Assembly: GCA_025677835.1 (NCBI GenBank)
Contig: JAIXMR010000066.1
Coordinates: 1-64,000, forward strand
From: Sporodiniella umbellata
Lineage: Eukaryota; Mucoromycota; Mucoromycetes; Mucorales; Rhizopodaceae
Direction of reading: 5' to 3'
DNA: 64,000 nt
The notes under the pieces: model-generated
Told to the model about the DNA's origin: nothing
What the model saw: the letters and a program-made list of their open reading frames with translations, nothing else
Database searches by the model: none
Shown here: piece by piece, positions 46,416 to 59,300 of the stretch
How the letters are laid out: every line of letters begins with the position of its first letter
Numbering within the stretch: the first letter of the stretch is position 1
Translations under genes and position numbers: made by a program

Positions 46416-47597
46416 AGCGCTTTCAGAATCTATCTCTAGCTAGATAGTTGCTGTTAGTCGAACACTGTATTTGACTAACAGAATGAGTGGGCCCAGCAGC
46501 GCATGTTGATTAGATACCGATGATTGATAGTTATTCCTATACGGCTTTATTAGCTTAATCAGGAGGGGGAGTATTTTACTGGACGCCTGAAAAAAAATAA
46601 AAGGTGGTTGATTATTGACAAATAAGTATCGAGATATAAAAATGTATATGAATTGATGAGCTATTCTCTATTTTAAATCTAAAAAAGCGACTTGAACATG
46701 AATCCATTACACCTCGAAATTGGTCGGATTGTGTAAAAACCAAAAAACACAGATGGGTTCACAAGTGCTAAAAAAACTTGAACAACGTCACGTGTTACCT
46801 TTTCACATCAATTGAAAGTTAGTTGCACTAAGACATGTTGCTCTGAAGAGTACTTTAAGTTTAAACTAAGCAGCTTGACAGAAAAAAAGAAAGAAGAAAA
46901 CGGTTGTTGATTCAATCTTGTCAACTACTATAAATTAGTATCTGCTCAAAGAGTAAAGCTTTATATGCCCACAATATTGAGAATATAGGAAGTGTTTCCT
47001 GTTCTGTACTAATGTACGTATTCGTGGCGCTATCGATAAGCCGCAAAAATCATTTGCATTATACAAACACTCTCGTACTTTACTCAAATTATTAAAACAT
47101 ACGTTCGCAAAATACTCGGGGTTTCAACTAAAGACGTCCAACGATAATATACTTTGAGAGCTACTATCAGTCGTTTATTTTTGAATTTATGTTAAATAAG
47201 CGTTTTTTTCTTTTGCACCTATTTTTTTGATAAATTTTTTGTTCGCAGAGGACAGAAGAACACGTGTGGTTGATTTGTTGAAATACTTTTTTTTTTTTTT
47301 TTTTTTTTGCTTTTTTGGAATCAAGAGTTGTAGCATGACTCAATATTGTGTTTATAGCTAAAACTAGAGGCCTTTTCGCACATTATATTGCCATTATTCA
47401 GATATAAGATTGTCTTAAGGTGATTCTGCTATCTGAGCAAAATTTCCCTAAAAAAATAGCGTCCAATCTCAACACAATCTAATTAAACTTCTTCGGGATA
47501 GCCCTTGTTTGGCTCTCTTTTTCTTTTTATAAGGGAGAAATGCTCTCATTTTCTTTACTAAAGCCTCTTTTCTTTCGAGAAACTAGCCAAGGCCTCC

Positions 47598-47628
<31 letters not shown>

Positions 47629-48097
47629 AGAAAGTAAAAATAAAGTCTTTCCCAACTGGATATAAAATTTTCTTGTCAAAAGCTGTTCATGATTAAAATA
47701 TCTATTGACATGTGTCCAACATAATTCCAACTTATGAGCTGATATATCGTCTCTATCTTTTGTTCATAGTTTATGCCATTTCTACTGATAGTTGTTCTTT
47801 GACTTTAGTACTTTTTATAAATGTGAACACCTACTGCAATAATGCTCATAAATAACGAATGCTTTCTGAAACTATATAAACCCGCCAGACCCAAAGTATA
47901 TTATGGTGATAAAAAGTTTTTGAGGTTGGTATTGACCTTTGTAAGCATCTGTCAACAGTCAAAGCGACTTTTTGGCTTATTAGAATTATGCTATAACAAA
48001 AGGAGTTTCTTTTTTAATAACAGTGTTTCTGTTTTAATTTGGTATATCACTGCGAGCCTATTGGTTCTTTTATTTGCTTACTGAAGACTATCTGGCA
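46416..48097. other. Spacer between duplicate copies
   Basis: Starts with a small perfect hairpin, CTGTTAGTC...GACTAACAG (46451-46481), next to a near-palindrome (CTATCTCTAGCTAGATAG). Homopolymers T22 (near 47287-47308) and A22 (near 47600-47621) occur. The frame 47842-48084 (plus, 80 residues) has no recognised domain. Confidence 0.45.
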
Positions 48098-48671
48098 TTT
48101 TCAAAGGGAGTTTTATCTTGTTTTAAGCTTATCGTTTCAGTGGCAGCCTTTAACTATTCTTACTACATACACACTGGAGCTAAAATGAGTTTTAATATTT
48201 ATTTGCAAACTTTCTAAACAAAGGGAGAAAAAGAATGAGATCAAATCCGACGTTCGGTGACTTGTCTTTGAGATTATTTAGACGTTGTTATTCGCTATTA
48301 CTCATTTCTTATCTTGTGCTTCCGTGTGAATTTTAAGGGGAATGATTTCTGATCCTGAGAAGGGTCATCTGCAAAGCTGATATACCAAAGCAAAATAAAA
48401 AAAAACGGTTTTCTAGTCTTCCTTCTTGAGTATAAAAGATAGCTTTTCTGCTTTTTTGAGTATTTTTTTTTTTGATGGCCTAAACAAAAAAGGTTGCCTT
48501 TTATTTTCAGCTCTTTTATTACCCTCAAACAACCCTTATAAAGAAATATCTATCAAAAGGGATTGGGATTTTTCCTTGTGCAACAGAACTCTGTTTTACA
48601 AATTCTGCACCATATAAAGCAAACAGATAATCCTTATTATCTCCTTTTCTTTTTTTTTTTTTTTAAACAAA

Positions 48672-51600
48672 ATGCTTGGTTTTCTGGATACTAAGAGCAG
48701 TGAGCCTTTATTGGGCTCCAATCGACGCAACACAACCCGACGACGGTCTTTGTTAACTACAGCAACAATTTTGTTGCTGGGTACTAGCTGTATTTACCTT
48801 TCAAGGCAACTCCCAGCAGCCGAAATCCAGCCGCTCTCTCTTTGGGGCGAAGGCACTGTGGTTCAACCAGGAATCTCCTTAGCTTCTTTAGAGCACGGGC
48901 TTGGCCAATGCCAAAAGAACCAACGACAACCCTCTCCATCAAAACAAAGTCGCCACCGGAACCCGCGTGGAACGCCAGGCACACTATTGATTCAAAACGG
49001 CCATCTCTGGTTAGGCGACCGCTATCAATCAGGCGACATCTATGTGGAAAACGGTTTAATTACAGCCATTGGCAACAATTTGACCATACCTAGAGACACA
49101 CGTCGATTGGACGCCGGCGGTCGAGTGGTTACTCCTGGTATTGTCGATATGCATTCGCATATGACGGTGGACGCCTTGGACGGTTTGTCGGCTTCAGATG
49201 ATACTAATGAGATGACTTCACCTGCAACACCTTTTGTAAAGTCTCTTTTGGTTGTTAGTGTTTGATAACTAACACTACTTCTAGGTCCGAGTAATAGATG
49301 CCTTGAATCCAACCGATCCTGGAATTAAAATCGTTGCTAGTGGTGGTATTACTACCTCCTTGATTTTGCCGGGCTCTGGTAATGTGATGGGAGGTGAAGC
49401 TGCAGTGATCAAACTTCGGCCGGTACCTACTTTATCGTCTTATGATATGTTGATCAGCTCAGGCGTATCAGAGGAAGAAGATGAAGAGTTCATTTGGCGT
49501 TATATGAAGATGGCTTGCGGAGAGAACCCTAAAGGATTTTATGGCTCACTTGGAAAGATGCCTCTTACACGTAATAACACTATATATGTAAAAGCTTCGG
49601 TACTAAATAGAATGATAGGATTGGGAGAAGGGTTTATTGCACGTCAATTATTTCAAAAAGCGCAACAATTAAAACGAAAACAAGACGATTGGTGCGATGC
49701 AGCACAAAAGACGCAGGGAGTTCGTCTTTCAGAAAGCTACCCAGAAGATATCCGCTTGGAGAGTCTGACGGCTCTATTGAGACACCAAGTCAATTTGAAT
49801 ATTCATTGCTATCTACCTCAAGATTTTGAAGCCATGATACACCATTCATTGGAGTTTGATTTTGAAATTGCTGCTTTCCACCATGCCTTGAGTGCGTGGC
49901 AAGTGACTGATATTCTCAAACGTGCAAAAACAAATATCACTGTGGCTACTTTTGCAGATATGTGGGGATATAAGGTAAGTTAGCTTTTACGATTCTATTT
50001 ATTAATTAATGCTAGGCAGAGGCTTTGAATCAAAACGTTCATGCACCAAAGATTTTGGATAAAGCTGGTATACCTATTGCTTTCAAGAGTGACCACCCTG
50101 TGATGAATTCTGTAAGTGAAAAAAAAAAAAAATGGTAAAAAAAAAAAAAAGTAAAGTTAATCCGTTGCCAGCGTGATCTTGTTCATGAAGCACAAAAAGC
50201 ATTCCATTATGGTTTTGATGAACACAAAGCGCTACAGGCATTAACCAGTGTACCGGCGCGTTCTTTAAAATTAAGTCATCGGATTGGAAGGTAAAAGAAA
50301 GCCATTTACCAGACGCTGATTTCAGAGGAATAGCATTGAAATAGGAAAAGACGCGGATCTTGTTATTTGGGAGCGCCATCCTTTAAGGCTAGGGTCTCGG
50401 CCTAAACATGTCGTTGTGGATGGTGCCGAGTTGGATTTCAAGGCGTCTTGGACTCAAACATGGTTAGAAGAAAGCAGAGATATTTCACAAGCGTCAGAAA
50501 ACCCGACGCAGCCTGAGGAACGTCACGTGTTGCCTCCTTTTTCAAGCCGAACAATGCATTTGGAAGATCATGGACTTGACAATCCCACCAAGTTTTCGGA
50601 AGCGTGTGGTCCTGAGGTAGACTCTTTTGTTCTCCGAAATATCAGTCGAATCTATGTTAGCGCCAATCAGACGTTGGACCAACAACCCAAGAAAGAGCTG
50701 TATATGGTTGTTCAACGCGGCAAAATCGTCTGTCTAGGGTCTGAATGCGATCGTGAGCAAGTGGAGTGGCCTTCAAGTAGTCCTGTTTTTGAAATGAATG
50801 GCGCTGTGGTTTTACCTGTAAAAAAAAAAAAAAAAAAAAAAGACTTGTACTAAATACAATTTTGATTCTTAGGGAATCATTTCAATGGGTGTTCCTTTAG
50901 GTTTATACGAAATTCAATCCGAAGCCAATACTCAAGATGGCATTGCCAAGCATGATTTATCTGACAGTAGTCTTCATAAGAAGGTGACCCGTGCCGCAGA
51001 CGGTATTAAGTTGAATGGTTTGCATCTTCAAAAAGCCTACAAAGCAGGTAAGGCCTCACTATGTTTATTTAACGTACGATGTTTAAACATAATATATGGA
51101 ATAGGTGTGATGACAGCTGTTTCTCAGCCTACAGTAGGATCAAGCCTATTGGCAGGTATTTCTACAGTGTTTCAAACGGGTGTACAGACCACTTTGTTGG
51201 ACCATGCTTTGATTAAAGAAGAGGTGGCTCTTAACTTTGTTCTTCAACATTCTGGTAAAAAAAAAAAAAGCGTGTATGTGTTTGTTCTAACAAGAAACAC
51301 GGGTAGGCCCACACACTGTATCTCAACAGATCGCCAGTATCCGACAGTTGCTTGTAGCGAATATCAAAGAAGATGCAAGAAAAAACGTATTTGCACGTGC
51401 TGCTCAAGGCCAATTTCCAGTAGTTATCCAAGTGGATGATAAGGATGAAATTGCTTCTATTGTGAGCATGAAGCAGTATATGATTGAAAAATATGCCAGC
51501 CATGTTCAGTTTGTAATTTTGGGTGGCGCAGAGTCGCATTGGGTGGCAAGCCACTTGCATCGCATGGATATCCCTGTGATTCTTATGCCTGCACGTTGTA

Positions 51601-51977
51601 CTCCGACTACATGGCAATCCCGTTTCTGCCTGGCCGGTCCTCCCTTGACAAGTCAAACCGCTTTAGATATCTTACTGGAGCACCAGGTGCGGGTCGCTCT
51701 GGGCTCGACCGATATCGATAATGGTGATGCCCGAAATTTGATCTGGGAGGCGGGCTGGAACTTGGCACATAACAAGGACCTATCGCCTCAGACAGCTGTC
51801 GGCTTGGTCACTTGGAATATTGCCAATATCCTTGGTTTGGATCAAGGCGTTTTGGTACAAGGAAAACAAGCTGAATTTATTGCCTATAACAGTGATCCTT
51901 TCCAATTTGGATCTAAAGTACTGTTGGTCAATGGCGGAGGTCGTTCGGGACCTACTTGCTTTCCAACTCAAGTCTAA
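48672..51977 (+). CDS. Membrane-anchored double-barrel amidohydrolase (imidazolonepropionase-like / 'CE9-like')
   Basis: Metal-dependent hydrolase of the amidohydrolase superfamily; substrate unknown. Eight exons: 48672-49235, 49285-49974, 50016-50111, 50172-50290, 50328-50817, 50873-51047, 51105-51254, 51307-51977 (984 residues). A basic N-terminus (NRRNTTRRRS) precedes one transmembrane segment (about residues 27-43), giving a type II anchor. The first barrel has VVTPGIVDMHSHMTVD (the HxH metal motif), His in NLNIHCYLP, His in AAFHHALSAWQ and Asp in AFKSDHPVM. From about residue 575 a second composite domain begins (SRIYVSANQTL... MVVQRGKIVCLG... GIISMGVPLGLYEI); it keeps the fold pattern and the end (VALGSTDIDN... 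GKQAEFIAYNSDPF) but lacks HxH. The acceptor at 50327 is the second AG of AGAG, needed to avoid a stop. Confidence 0.87.
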
Positions 51978-52419
51978 ATAATAAAGCATTTCCGTTCGAT
52001 ATTTGTTTTATTTTAAAGAGTTATGTTGTATAAATAGATATGCATATTCATGTACACAAATCAATTATATAAAAGCGCTTGTTGAGCATAACAATCTAGA
52101 TCTGGGAAGATTTGACGGATACCAAATAACCTAGACAGAGGCCATTTTGTTTGTTTGTTTTGGCTTGGTTTGTTTATTGTTGGATCTATATATACTATTG
52201 TCTAAAGAGTTAAGCAAGTATATGTGTGTACATGTAAATATGTGTAACAAAGAATTCGAATATAAGTCGAGTTGCATGAGTTGACTTTTATTATATATGT
52301 ACAGAGTGAGAGCGATGAATATAGAAAAAAAAAAAAAGGGGGGGTAGTGGTGATGAGAAGGACAAAGCGAGAAGCCGAAAGGAGAAGAGGGGGGGGATAA
52401 AGGAAATCAGAGAACGATC
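51978..52419. other. Intergenic between convergent genes
   Basis: Contains the 3' ends of the amidohydrolase and the small minus-strand gene, with purine-rich runs (A13 then G7 near 52325-52344; G8 near 52390-52397). No gene recognised. Confidence 0.5.
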
Positions 52420-52791
52420 TTATGCTTGAACAAGGTGTTTGTTACTTAGTGTCAATTGGGGGCTTGGTCGTTTTTCTATAAAAGCCAGAGGGAGATTGTC
52501 TTCTTCCTGTTCCATACGACGTCTTTCTTGCAGTGTTTCCATTGTATTTTTTAAATGCACTGCTCTATACATGGATGGCGAGGATTGTAATTTATCAAAA
52601 GTGACGCGATAAAGATAGCAGAGCTGCCAGGTGTTTTGAGGGCCCTCTTGGATCGTTTTGGGTACTGCTTGGACTGGCTGTTTCAATTCACATTTTTGAA
52701 GTTTGGATTTATGCTTTTTGTTGGATAGTATCTGTAGTACCTTGGCCCATTTAGAAACTTGATCAGCGTTTTGTCTTTTGTACATGGCCTG
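52420..52791 (-). CDS. Small conserved-looking protein, unknown function (5' end unresolved)
   Basis: The last exon runs 52791-52420, following a clear acceptor (TTTTGTGTTCAG, then GCCATGTAC). It encodes about 121 residues from the ATG at 52785: a basic, helical N-terminal part (KWAKVLQILSNKKHKSK) then QNTWQLCYLYRVTFDKL and a Glu/Arg-rich helix (LQERRRMEQEEDN). An upstream Lys-rich open stretch (about 53000-52909, KAERKIFENKII...KKKGRKQQ) can splice in frame using GTAAAA at 52908, but I cannot find its start codon. Translation may therefore begin at 52785. I do not recognise the family. Confidence 0.5.
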   Translation of the reverse strand, partial: QAMYKRQNADQVSKWAKVLQILSNKKHKSKLQKCELKQPVQAVPKTIQEGPQNTWQLCYLYRVTFDKLQSSPSMYRAVHLKNTMETLQERRRMEQEEDNLPLAFIEKRPSPQLTLSNKHLVQA

Positions 52792-53222
52792 AACACAAAA
52801 AAAAAAAAAAAAAAAGAAAGAAAAAAAAAAAAGAAAAGGAGTAAAAGAGTATTTATGCTGTCATCTTGATTCCCGTTTATTTACCGTTCTTGTTCAGAAA
52901 AGCTATTTTTACTTGTTGCTTTCTGCCTTTCTTTTTATGTATATTTTTATCAATTATTTTGTTCTCAAAAATCTTCCTTTCAGCTTTCTTTATCCCCCTC
53001 GGTTTAAACGAATGTACGCTCAAAAAAAAAAAAAAAAAAAGTAGAGGAGTTTGCCAGAGTATGTAGTCATTGTGGCGTGTGTTTATCACCGGTCTGTTTT
53101 TTTTTTTAGTTAGTTAATTAGTTAGATGGGGTTTGATAAACGCCACGGAAATGATTTCGGTTTTAGATCGTGTAAACATGGGAAAACGTCTTTTTATTTG
53201 GATAAAAGGGGTAAAGAGAATG

Positions 53223-55160
53223 CTATGAGTCGCTTTGTTTTTGGTATAAGAACCAAGACGGGTTAGGTTGTAATGACTGTGTGGGAACATAAGAGATTGT
53301 TTGTGTGGAGGGTATAATGGATTGAGGTGTATAGAGGGTGTTTTGAGGGTTAAATGCCGTTAGGAACTGAACGTTTTCTTGACCAGCCGTCTCCTTTTCT
53401 TTTCCTTTTCCACCCTCGCTCTCCTCTTCGTCAAGAAGAGTCAGTTGCGGTGTCATATTTAAATCAATTAAAGTGTTGTTGAGACTAAAATTCTGTTGGA
53501 GTAGTTGCATCTGTTGCTGCTGGTGTTTCTGTAACACAAGGTGTGCACAGTATCGCTCAAGCAGGCTCCCAAGCGCGCCTTGGTTGAGCGGCTTAGGCAG
53601 GACGTCAGTCATGCCACTAAGGATGTACTGTTGGATGTCCTGATCGGTGGTGTTGGAGGTCATGGAGATAATGGGTGTCAAGGTATCATAGCGTCGAATG
53701 TTTCGAGTGGCAGACATACCGTCGAGTTTGGGCATCATGATGTCCATCAGGACAAGATCGTATCGATCGGTACCCAGCTTATTCACCGCTTCCTCTCCAT
53801 CTACAGCCACGTCAATAATACATCCTGCCATCTGCAGTAGTCGAGTGGAGAGCCGGCGAAAGATGGAGTCGTCGTCTACCAAGAGTACCTTGGGAGGCAC
53901 GGTCCACCCCGGCTGAAGTCGCTTTCTTTTTTTGGACGGTATCAACGAGATAGACTGTGGATTAACCAGGTCGGCAGCAATCACACTGGACAACGTTGCC
54001 GTGTCTGCAGCCATCAACATCGAGGGGACTGTCGTGGTGGGGACAGCAGCAATAGTGGGCGTCGTGGTTGCCGTGGCAACGACGATGCCGTTGTCTAGCA
54101 TTCTCTTTTTCTGAGGAGGGGAAGCCGAGGGTCGGGATGCGGGCGAAGAGGTGGCAGAAGACGGCGGGCTGGATTGACTTGCAGAAAAGACAGTGTTAAG
54201 TCGGTCTAGCTGTGTTTTTCCTGTATGAGTCATGTCGTTGTATTGCTGAAGAAGAGCGTTAAGGCCTTGATCCGTCACTTCTTGCTCTAAAACATATTGG
54301 GTTAGCGTAGATTCCAAACAGGCCTTCCTCTTACCTTTTTGTTTGGTAATAAAGCTCATAATGCTTTTCACAAGTAGGTCTTGTTCCTCCATATTCCTCC
54401 TAAAACCTTCAACGTTGCGCAGGATTGAATTGTACTTTTGGTCAAAGCTTTTGACAGTATCCGCCATCTCTTTCTGCGTTTCTTTCATGCTGGCAATTTC
54501 CTTTTGAAGACTAGCCGCTAAGGACTTTAAGCCCTCTTCAGTTGGTGGCTTAACACCTGACACGGGTGATGATGATGCAGGGATTTCTGTCGTGGTTGAA
54601 ACGTTTTGTGGTACCTTTCCGCTTGGTTTTCTCTTTTGATGTTTATTTATTAGCCCTTTTTTTTTCTTTCTTTTTTTGTTTTCTTTTACCTTTATTTCTT
54701 CTAGCAAGTCTCGTCTATTGTATTTGAAATTAGGATGTGTAAATTCCCAGGCCTGAACAGAAAATGACAGGTGTAAGTAAAGATTGACTGGTTAAGGTAC
54801 ATAGTAAAATAGAGTTGGAGTTAGCAAAATATACCTGATCGCCGTAAATGCGTTGGCCATCTTCAGGGAGTCTAAGTTTGTGAAAGTCGTATTTGTTTAG
54901 TTGTCGAACAAAGCTGGCGAAATTAGAGTGCTTGAAATGTCTCGGCAAGATGTGCCTTGCAAACTCATTGGTATCCTTTACTACAAAGGTGTCGCCTTCT
55001 TTTCCCCAGGAAAACACATGCGGATAGGTGTTTTCTTCCAACATGCTACAAATGTAGAAACAGAAATATTAAATAGTGAGAAAAAGAGTGCATATGAAGA
55101 AATCGTCTTTTACTTGAATAGCTTTTTAACAAAGTCTGGTATACTGCCTGTATTAGACAT
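53223..55160 (-). CDS. Skn7-like regulator: HSF-type DNA-binding domain plus response-regulator receiver
   Basis: Output regulator of a fungal His-Asp phosphorelay controlling cell-wall and oxidative/osmotic stress genes. Four exons: 55160-55114, 55045-54835, 54752-54335, 54286-53223 (579 residues). The HSF-type domain fills about residues 5-105: [20 protein letters not shown], then [25 protein letters not shown] and [10 protein letters not shown] very Lys-rich linker and a coiled coil (about 165-240) follow. The receiver domain (about 355-475) has the acidic pair in VLLVDDDS, phospho-acceptor Asp in [18 protein letters not shown] and the conserved Lys in LPKPL. A Gln-rich tail ([11 protein letters not shown]) completes it. 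The 48-nt intron 54287-54334 is in frame, so an unspliced form would still read through. All phosphorylation residues are present. Confidence 0.93.
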
Positions 55161-56348
55161 TGTATATAGTTAAATTATCGATGGTTTTTTTTTTTTTTTT
55201 TTTTTTCGTTATGTGAACAAACAAAAAAAGGAAAATAGAAAAAAAAAAAAATAAAAAAAAAAATAATAGAGAAAAATAATAATAAAAAAAGAATAGAAAA
55301 GATTTTTAATTGTAACCATTTAAAGAGCATAGTCGGCCGTTGAAAACAATTTTGCTTTTTTTCAGTGAAATGCAGTGCGGCTGGTGAAATTTGTCCATTT
55401 TGGAACAAAAATGGAGATTTCAAGATATCGGTTGTCTAAAACAGATGTGCTTACTGGAAAGACAATTGGCTATTTGAAATCAACGCTCGACTTGGTGTCA
55501 ATAAAGGATGACTAAGAAGTCGAATAGTACAGCCTCGGTTCAACAAGTATTTAATAAACAGTAAACAAAAAAACATTCCTTTACGAAAATAAAGACCTTT
55601 AAGGACATAGAGACATTTCTTCGATTGGATAATTGACTAGTAATATCAAAGGATAGTTCTCAACAAAAAACGGCTTTGGATACTGTCTGGCTCTGCTGTT
55701 GTATTTCTTTTCTTTTTTCTCCTTAATAGCCTTCTCGTTTGTTTGTATACGCTTGCGTTCACATACTGGATTGTAACTGCTATGGTAGCTTAACGATTTT
55801 GAGCTAAAGTTCAGCCTGCTTGTTTCTCAATTTAGAGTAAAAGGGTGTTGAGAAGCCCTGAACTGTTACTATGCTCTATTTATCGTATTATACTCGAACA
55901 ATGTTACGGTTCCTAATAACTCCTTAAGGTACGCTTTACGAGAGACAAACTGATTTACTCTGGATGAAAGAAAAAAAAAATGATACTCAAAAACCCCTTT
56001 TAAACCATACAAGCAAATAATTTGTTTTCTGCAATGTAAAGCCAAAGATTTCTGTCACTATGTCTGTTTTACTTTTAAAGCATTTTCAATCGCCTCTGGA
56101 CACTCATATAAAAATCGTAATAGGTTCTCCGGCTAAAATATAGTTCTTAAAATAGATACAAACTTTATTGTTTTTGGTTAACAAAAAGTGTGTGTGTCTC
56201 ACACTTAGAATGCATTTTGTAACACAATGTTGTTTATGCAACCAAATAATAGAACAACCTTTTAGGTCACATTATAAAAATACATTCTTTTTTAGCCTAC
56301 TTTTTTTATTATTATTATTTTTTTTTTTTTACTCATTTTGCTTTTTCG
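55161..56348. other. Intergenic, no gene recognised
   Basis: Upstream region of the Skn7-like gene and 3' flank of CAND1. The first 130 nt are extreme T then A homopolymer (55183-55290). The short plus frame at 56168-56365 overlaps the CAND1 3' end and is Phe-rich from a T run. Confidence 0.5.
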
Positions 56349-59300
56349 TTAAGAAAGATCCATAAAGTCGCCCATTCTGTACTCTCTGCTTTCCGCTTCT
56401 TCTACAATGGCATTGAATTCTCCTGATAAAGGCCCTGTTTTAACTTCTTGCAGAAATTGAAAGAATTGAGGAGAAGAAGCTAGAAAAGGTTTTTGTTAGC
56501 TAGACCGTTTGTTTGGATGTTTTACCTTCATCAGAAAGGATGGAAAGAGAAAGGATACAACGGAGATCTGCACGGATCAGCTCTTGGTTTTTTTCAACTT
56601 CCTGTTTGACTGCGTTACTTCTCATCTTGAAGTCAAGTGTTGTCTTGAGAGGTTCAACCAGGTCATCAAGTTCTACAGTGCGATATGAGTCATCGGTAAA
56701 CAAGTATGCCACTTACTTTGAGTAACAGCAGATGGTGCTACTTTGCCCAACCTTATCAACATTAAATATGCTAGCATTTTGATATCGTGTTGATCGTCAA
56801 GTGCGGCTATCACACGTTCAAGGAAGCCATACACGTCAATCATTTCAAGACTGTTGTTTAACAGTGCATACATACACTCATATGCCGCCTAAAACAGAAT
56901 GAGTGTTGTTGCCTTTCTTTTCTTATGCAATACCTTTCTTATCTCCAAACCATCGTCTACTTTGTGTTTAAAAGGTCCCATTTCAACAGTGTGGATCAGC
57001 TCTTCGCGTATGACAGTCTCTTGGTATAACAGTGGAACGAGGCTTGATAGGATGTCTTTGATCAGATACGGTTTACGGAGCGCAGCAGAGTTGAGTGTCA
57101 ACAAAGCCAATCGGCGAACGTTCTATAGAAAAGTTCAGCAAACAACCTATCCGTGCATTGCTTACCAAATCTGAATCTTCCAACAACTTGAGTGTCTTTT
57201 TTATGATGGGCTTCAAATACTCATCGTAATTTCTAGAGGGATCGACCACGGCGTATTTGACAGAGGTAGCAACAGCAGCTCTCAAATGGGTAGATGGCCA
57301 AGATAAGCGCTCCTAAATAAAATGAATACCAGCCGCTTTTATAAAAGTGTATTTACCTCTAGCTGAGGCAAGAATTTGCTTGGGTTGGACAGGGCAAATT
57401 TTCCGAGACACTCTGCAATCACAGTACGTGTACCTTCTTCTTGGTCAGATTCACTATTTTCAAGAAGCAAAGACCAAATTTGATTGTCTGTGTCCCCCAA
57501 GGATGCTTTGTTTTCGTTGTATCGTGTGATGATCTAATAATAATAATAAAAAACTCTGTAAAAAAAAAAAAAAAAAAATCTCGCTTATTTGTAAAAGAGC
57601 CTTACTTCTTTCAAAGCGTGAAGCAATAAGTATCGTCTCTTGGGGCTATCTCTGATTTGTTGAACAATCAGAGGCAGATATCTTGGGACGTTACCAACAC
57701 AAATATTGCCTAAAGCGAACGCGGCTGCAAACTTGACTTCTTCCGATTGAGCATCAAATTGTTGCATCACTTGTTCATCAATATGCTCGTATTCGCTCAA
57801 GTTACTGGCCGAAACGGTTAATAAAGACTTTTCAGGACCAAAAGACTTACATTCTACGTCCAACTTCACCGAGGGTCATCAAACTAAAGTATTTTACAGA
57901 TTCGTTATTTTCAGTGTTCTGTAGAGTCTGTTAGTATCCAATTCTGTTTTGGCTCTGATCGTTGCTATACCATGATCTGTGTTTGACAATCGTGAATTGT
58001 CTTTCCGCTTTTCTTCTCTTCATTGTTTGCAACCAAGACAGCCACACACTGTGCAGTGGTGGATAAGTATTGCTTGTTGGTAACGGCTGTTGCGTTACCA
58101 GCAGATACAGTAGATTTTTCTGTTTTCCAGATGGGATCCACAAGGTTCATAATAAAGAAAGAATAGTCGGAAGGACTGGCCTTGGAAAGGGTAGCAAAAA
58201 GACTTAAAAGACTTTGAAGGGCAGATCCTTGAAGTAAAGGTGACTGGGTCAACTGGAACAAGGCTGGAAGAATCGATTTTTTGACATCCGCAATGGACTG
58301 AGGCTTTTTGGTTAGACTGATCTCTACTGCTTGCAAAGCAAGAGGAAGAAGATGCAAGTCAGAATCAGAGATCAATACTGGGATTTCAGCCAGCAGTCTA
58401 GATAGGCTTTCATCAGGAATAGTATCGCCATGTCTATAAGGATTTTTAGCATAAACTTGTGCGTATCAACAGGGTGTTAACAAACCTATGAATTAAAATG
58501 CAGAGACACTCCAGGCTAGTGATTCGCAGGTTGCGGTTGTTTTTTCTCAAAAGTAGGGTGAGCTCAGATACGGCGGTGCTGACAAAGTTTTGAAAGTCGT
58601 CGCCCACAACGACAGGACTTTGGGCAACTACGGCCAACGTTTTGATGGTGACCAGCCGGGTGACTTCGTTTCTCAATCTTTCCAAAAGAACATCGCAAGC
58701 TTGAGCTTGTTGGGATTGAAAAGCGTCACCTGCTTGAATCAAGATGGCGCCGAGACATACAATCGACTTTTCTTTTACTTCCTGGTCTACTTCACTTGTT
58801 CCCAGGATCTTTAAAATTACAGTGTATATTTCTTGAATGAACGGGACATTTTCGGGATTGATAGGCGAAACATCAAAAGTGCTGTCGTCAGGATTCAAAT
58901 ATATAGGACGAAGCGCTTTGATAAACTCTATGGAAACCAAAAAGGCCTCGACCGTGATCTTATAGTATTTATCGGAAATGGATTGTATTAGAACAGAAGA
59001 GAGTTTACCAAATTGTTGTTGAATATCACCAGGTAAGTGGTTGCGAACAAAAACGCGCAAAAAAGAAAGAATTTCAATTTTAAGATTTGAAGAAGATGCC
59101 AGAGGATGTTGCTCTGAAGAGGCTCCTGAAAGAGAGCTGACAATGGTAGGAATAAACAATTCGACCTGGTCTTGAAGACCACCATGCAAAACAATAATGA
59201 GCTCTCGAAGCAGCTGAAAACATATTTGGCGTGTTTGGATGGATTTAGAGCTTGCCTGTTTTGCTAGTGCTCGACAGAGTTTGGGGGTCTGAGTGGCAAG

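Noticed and set aside
52877..53089. Minus frame with a poly-Phe run as a separate gene
   Set aside because: It has no ATG start and the Phe run is a T18 tract. Part of it may be an upstream exon of the small gene ending at 52420.
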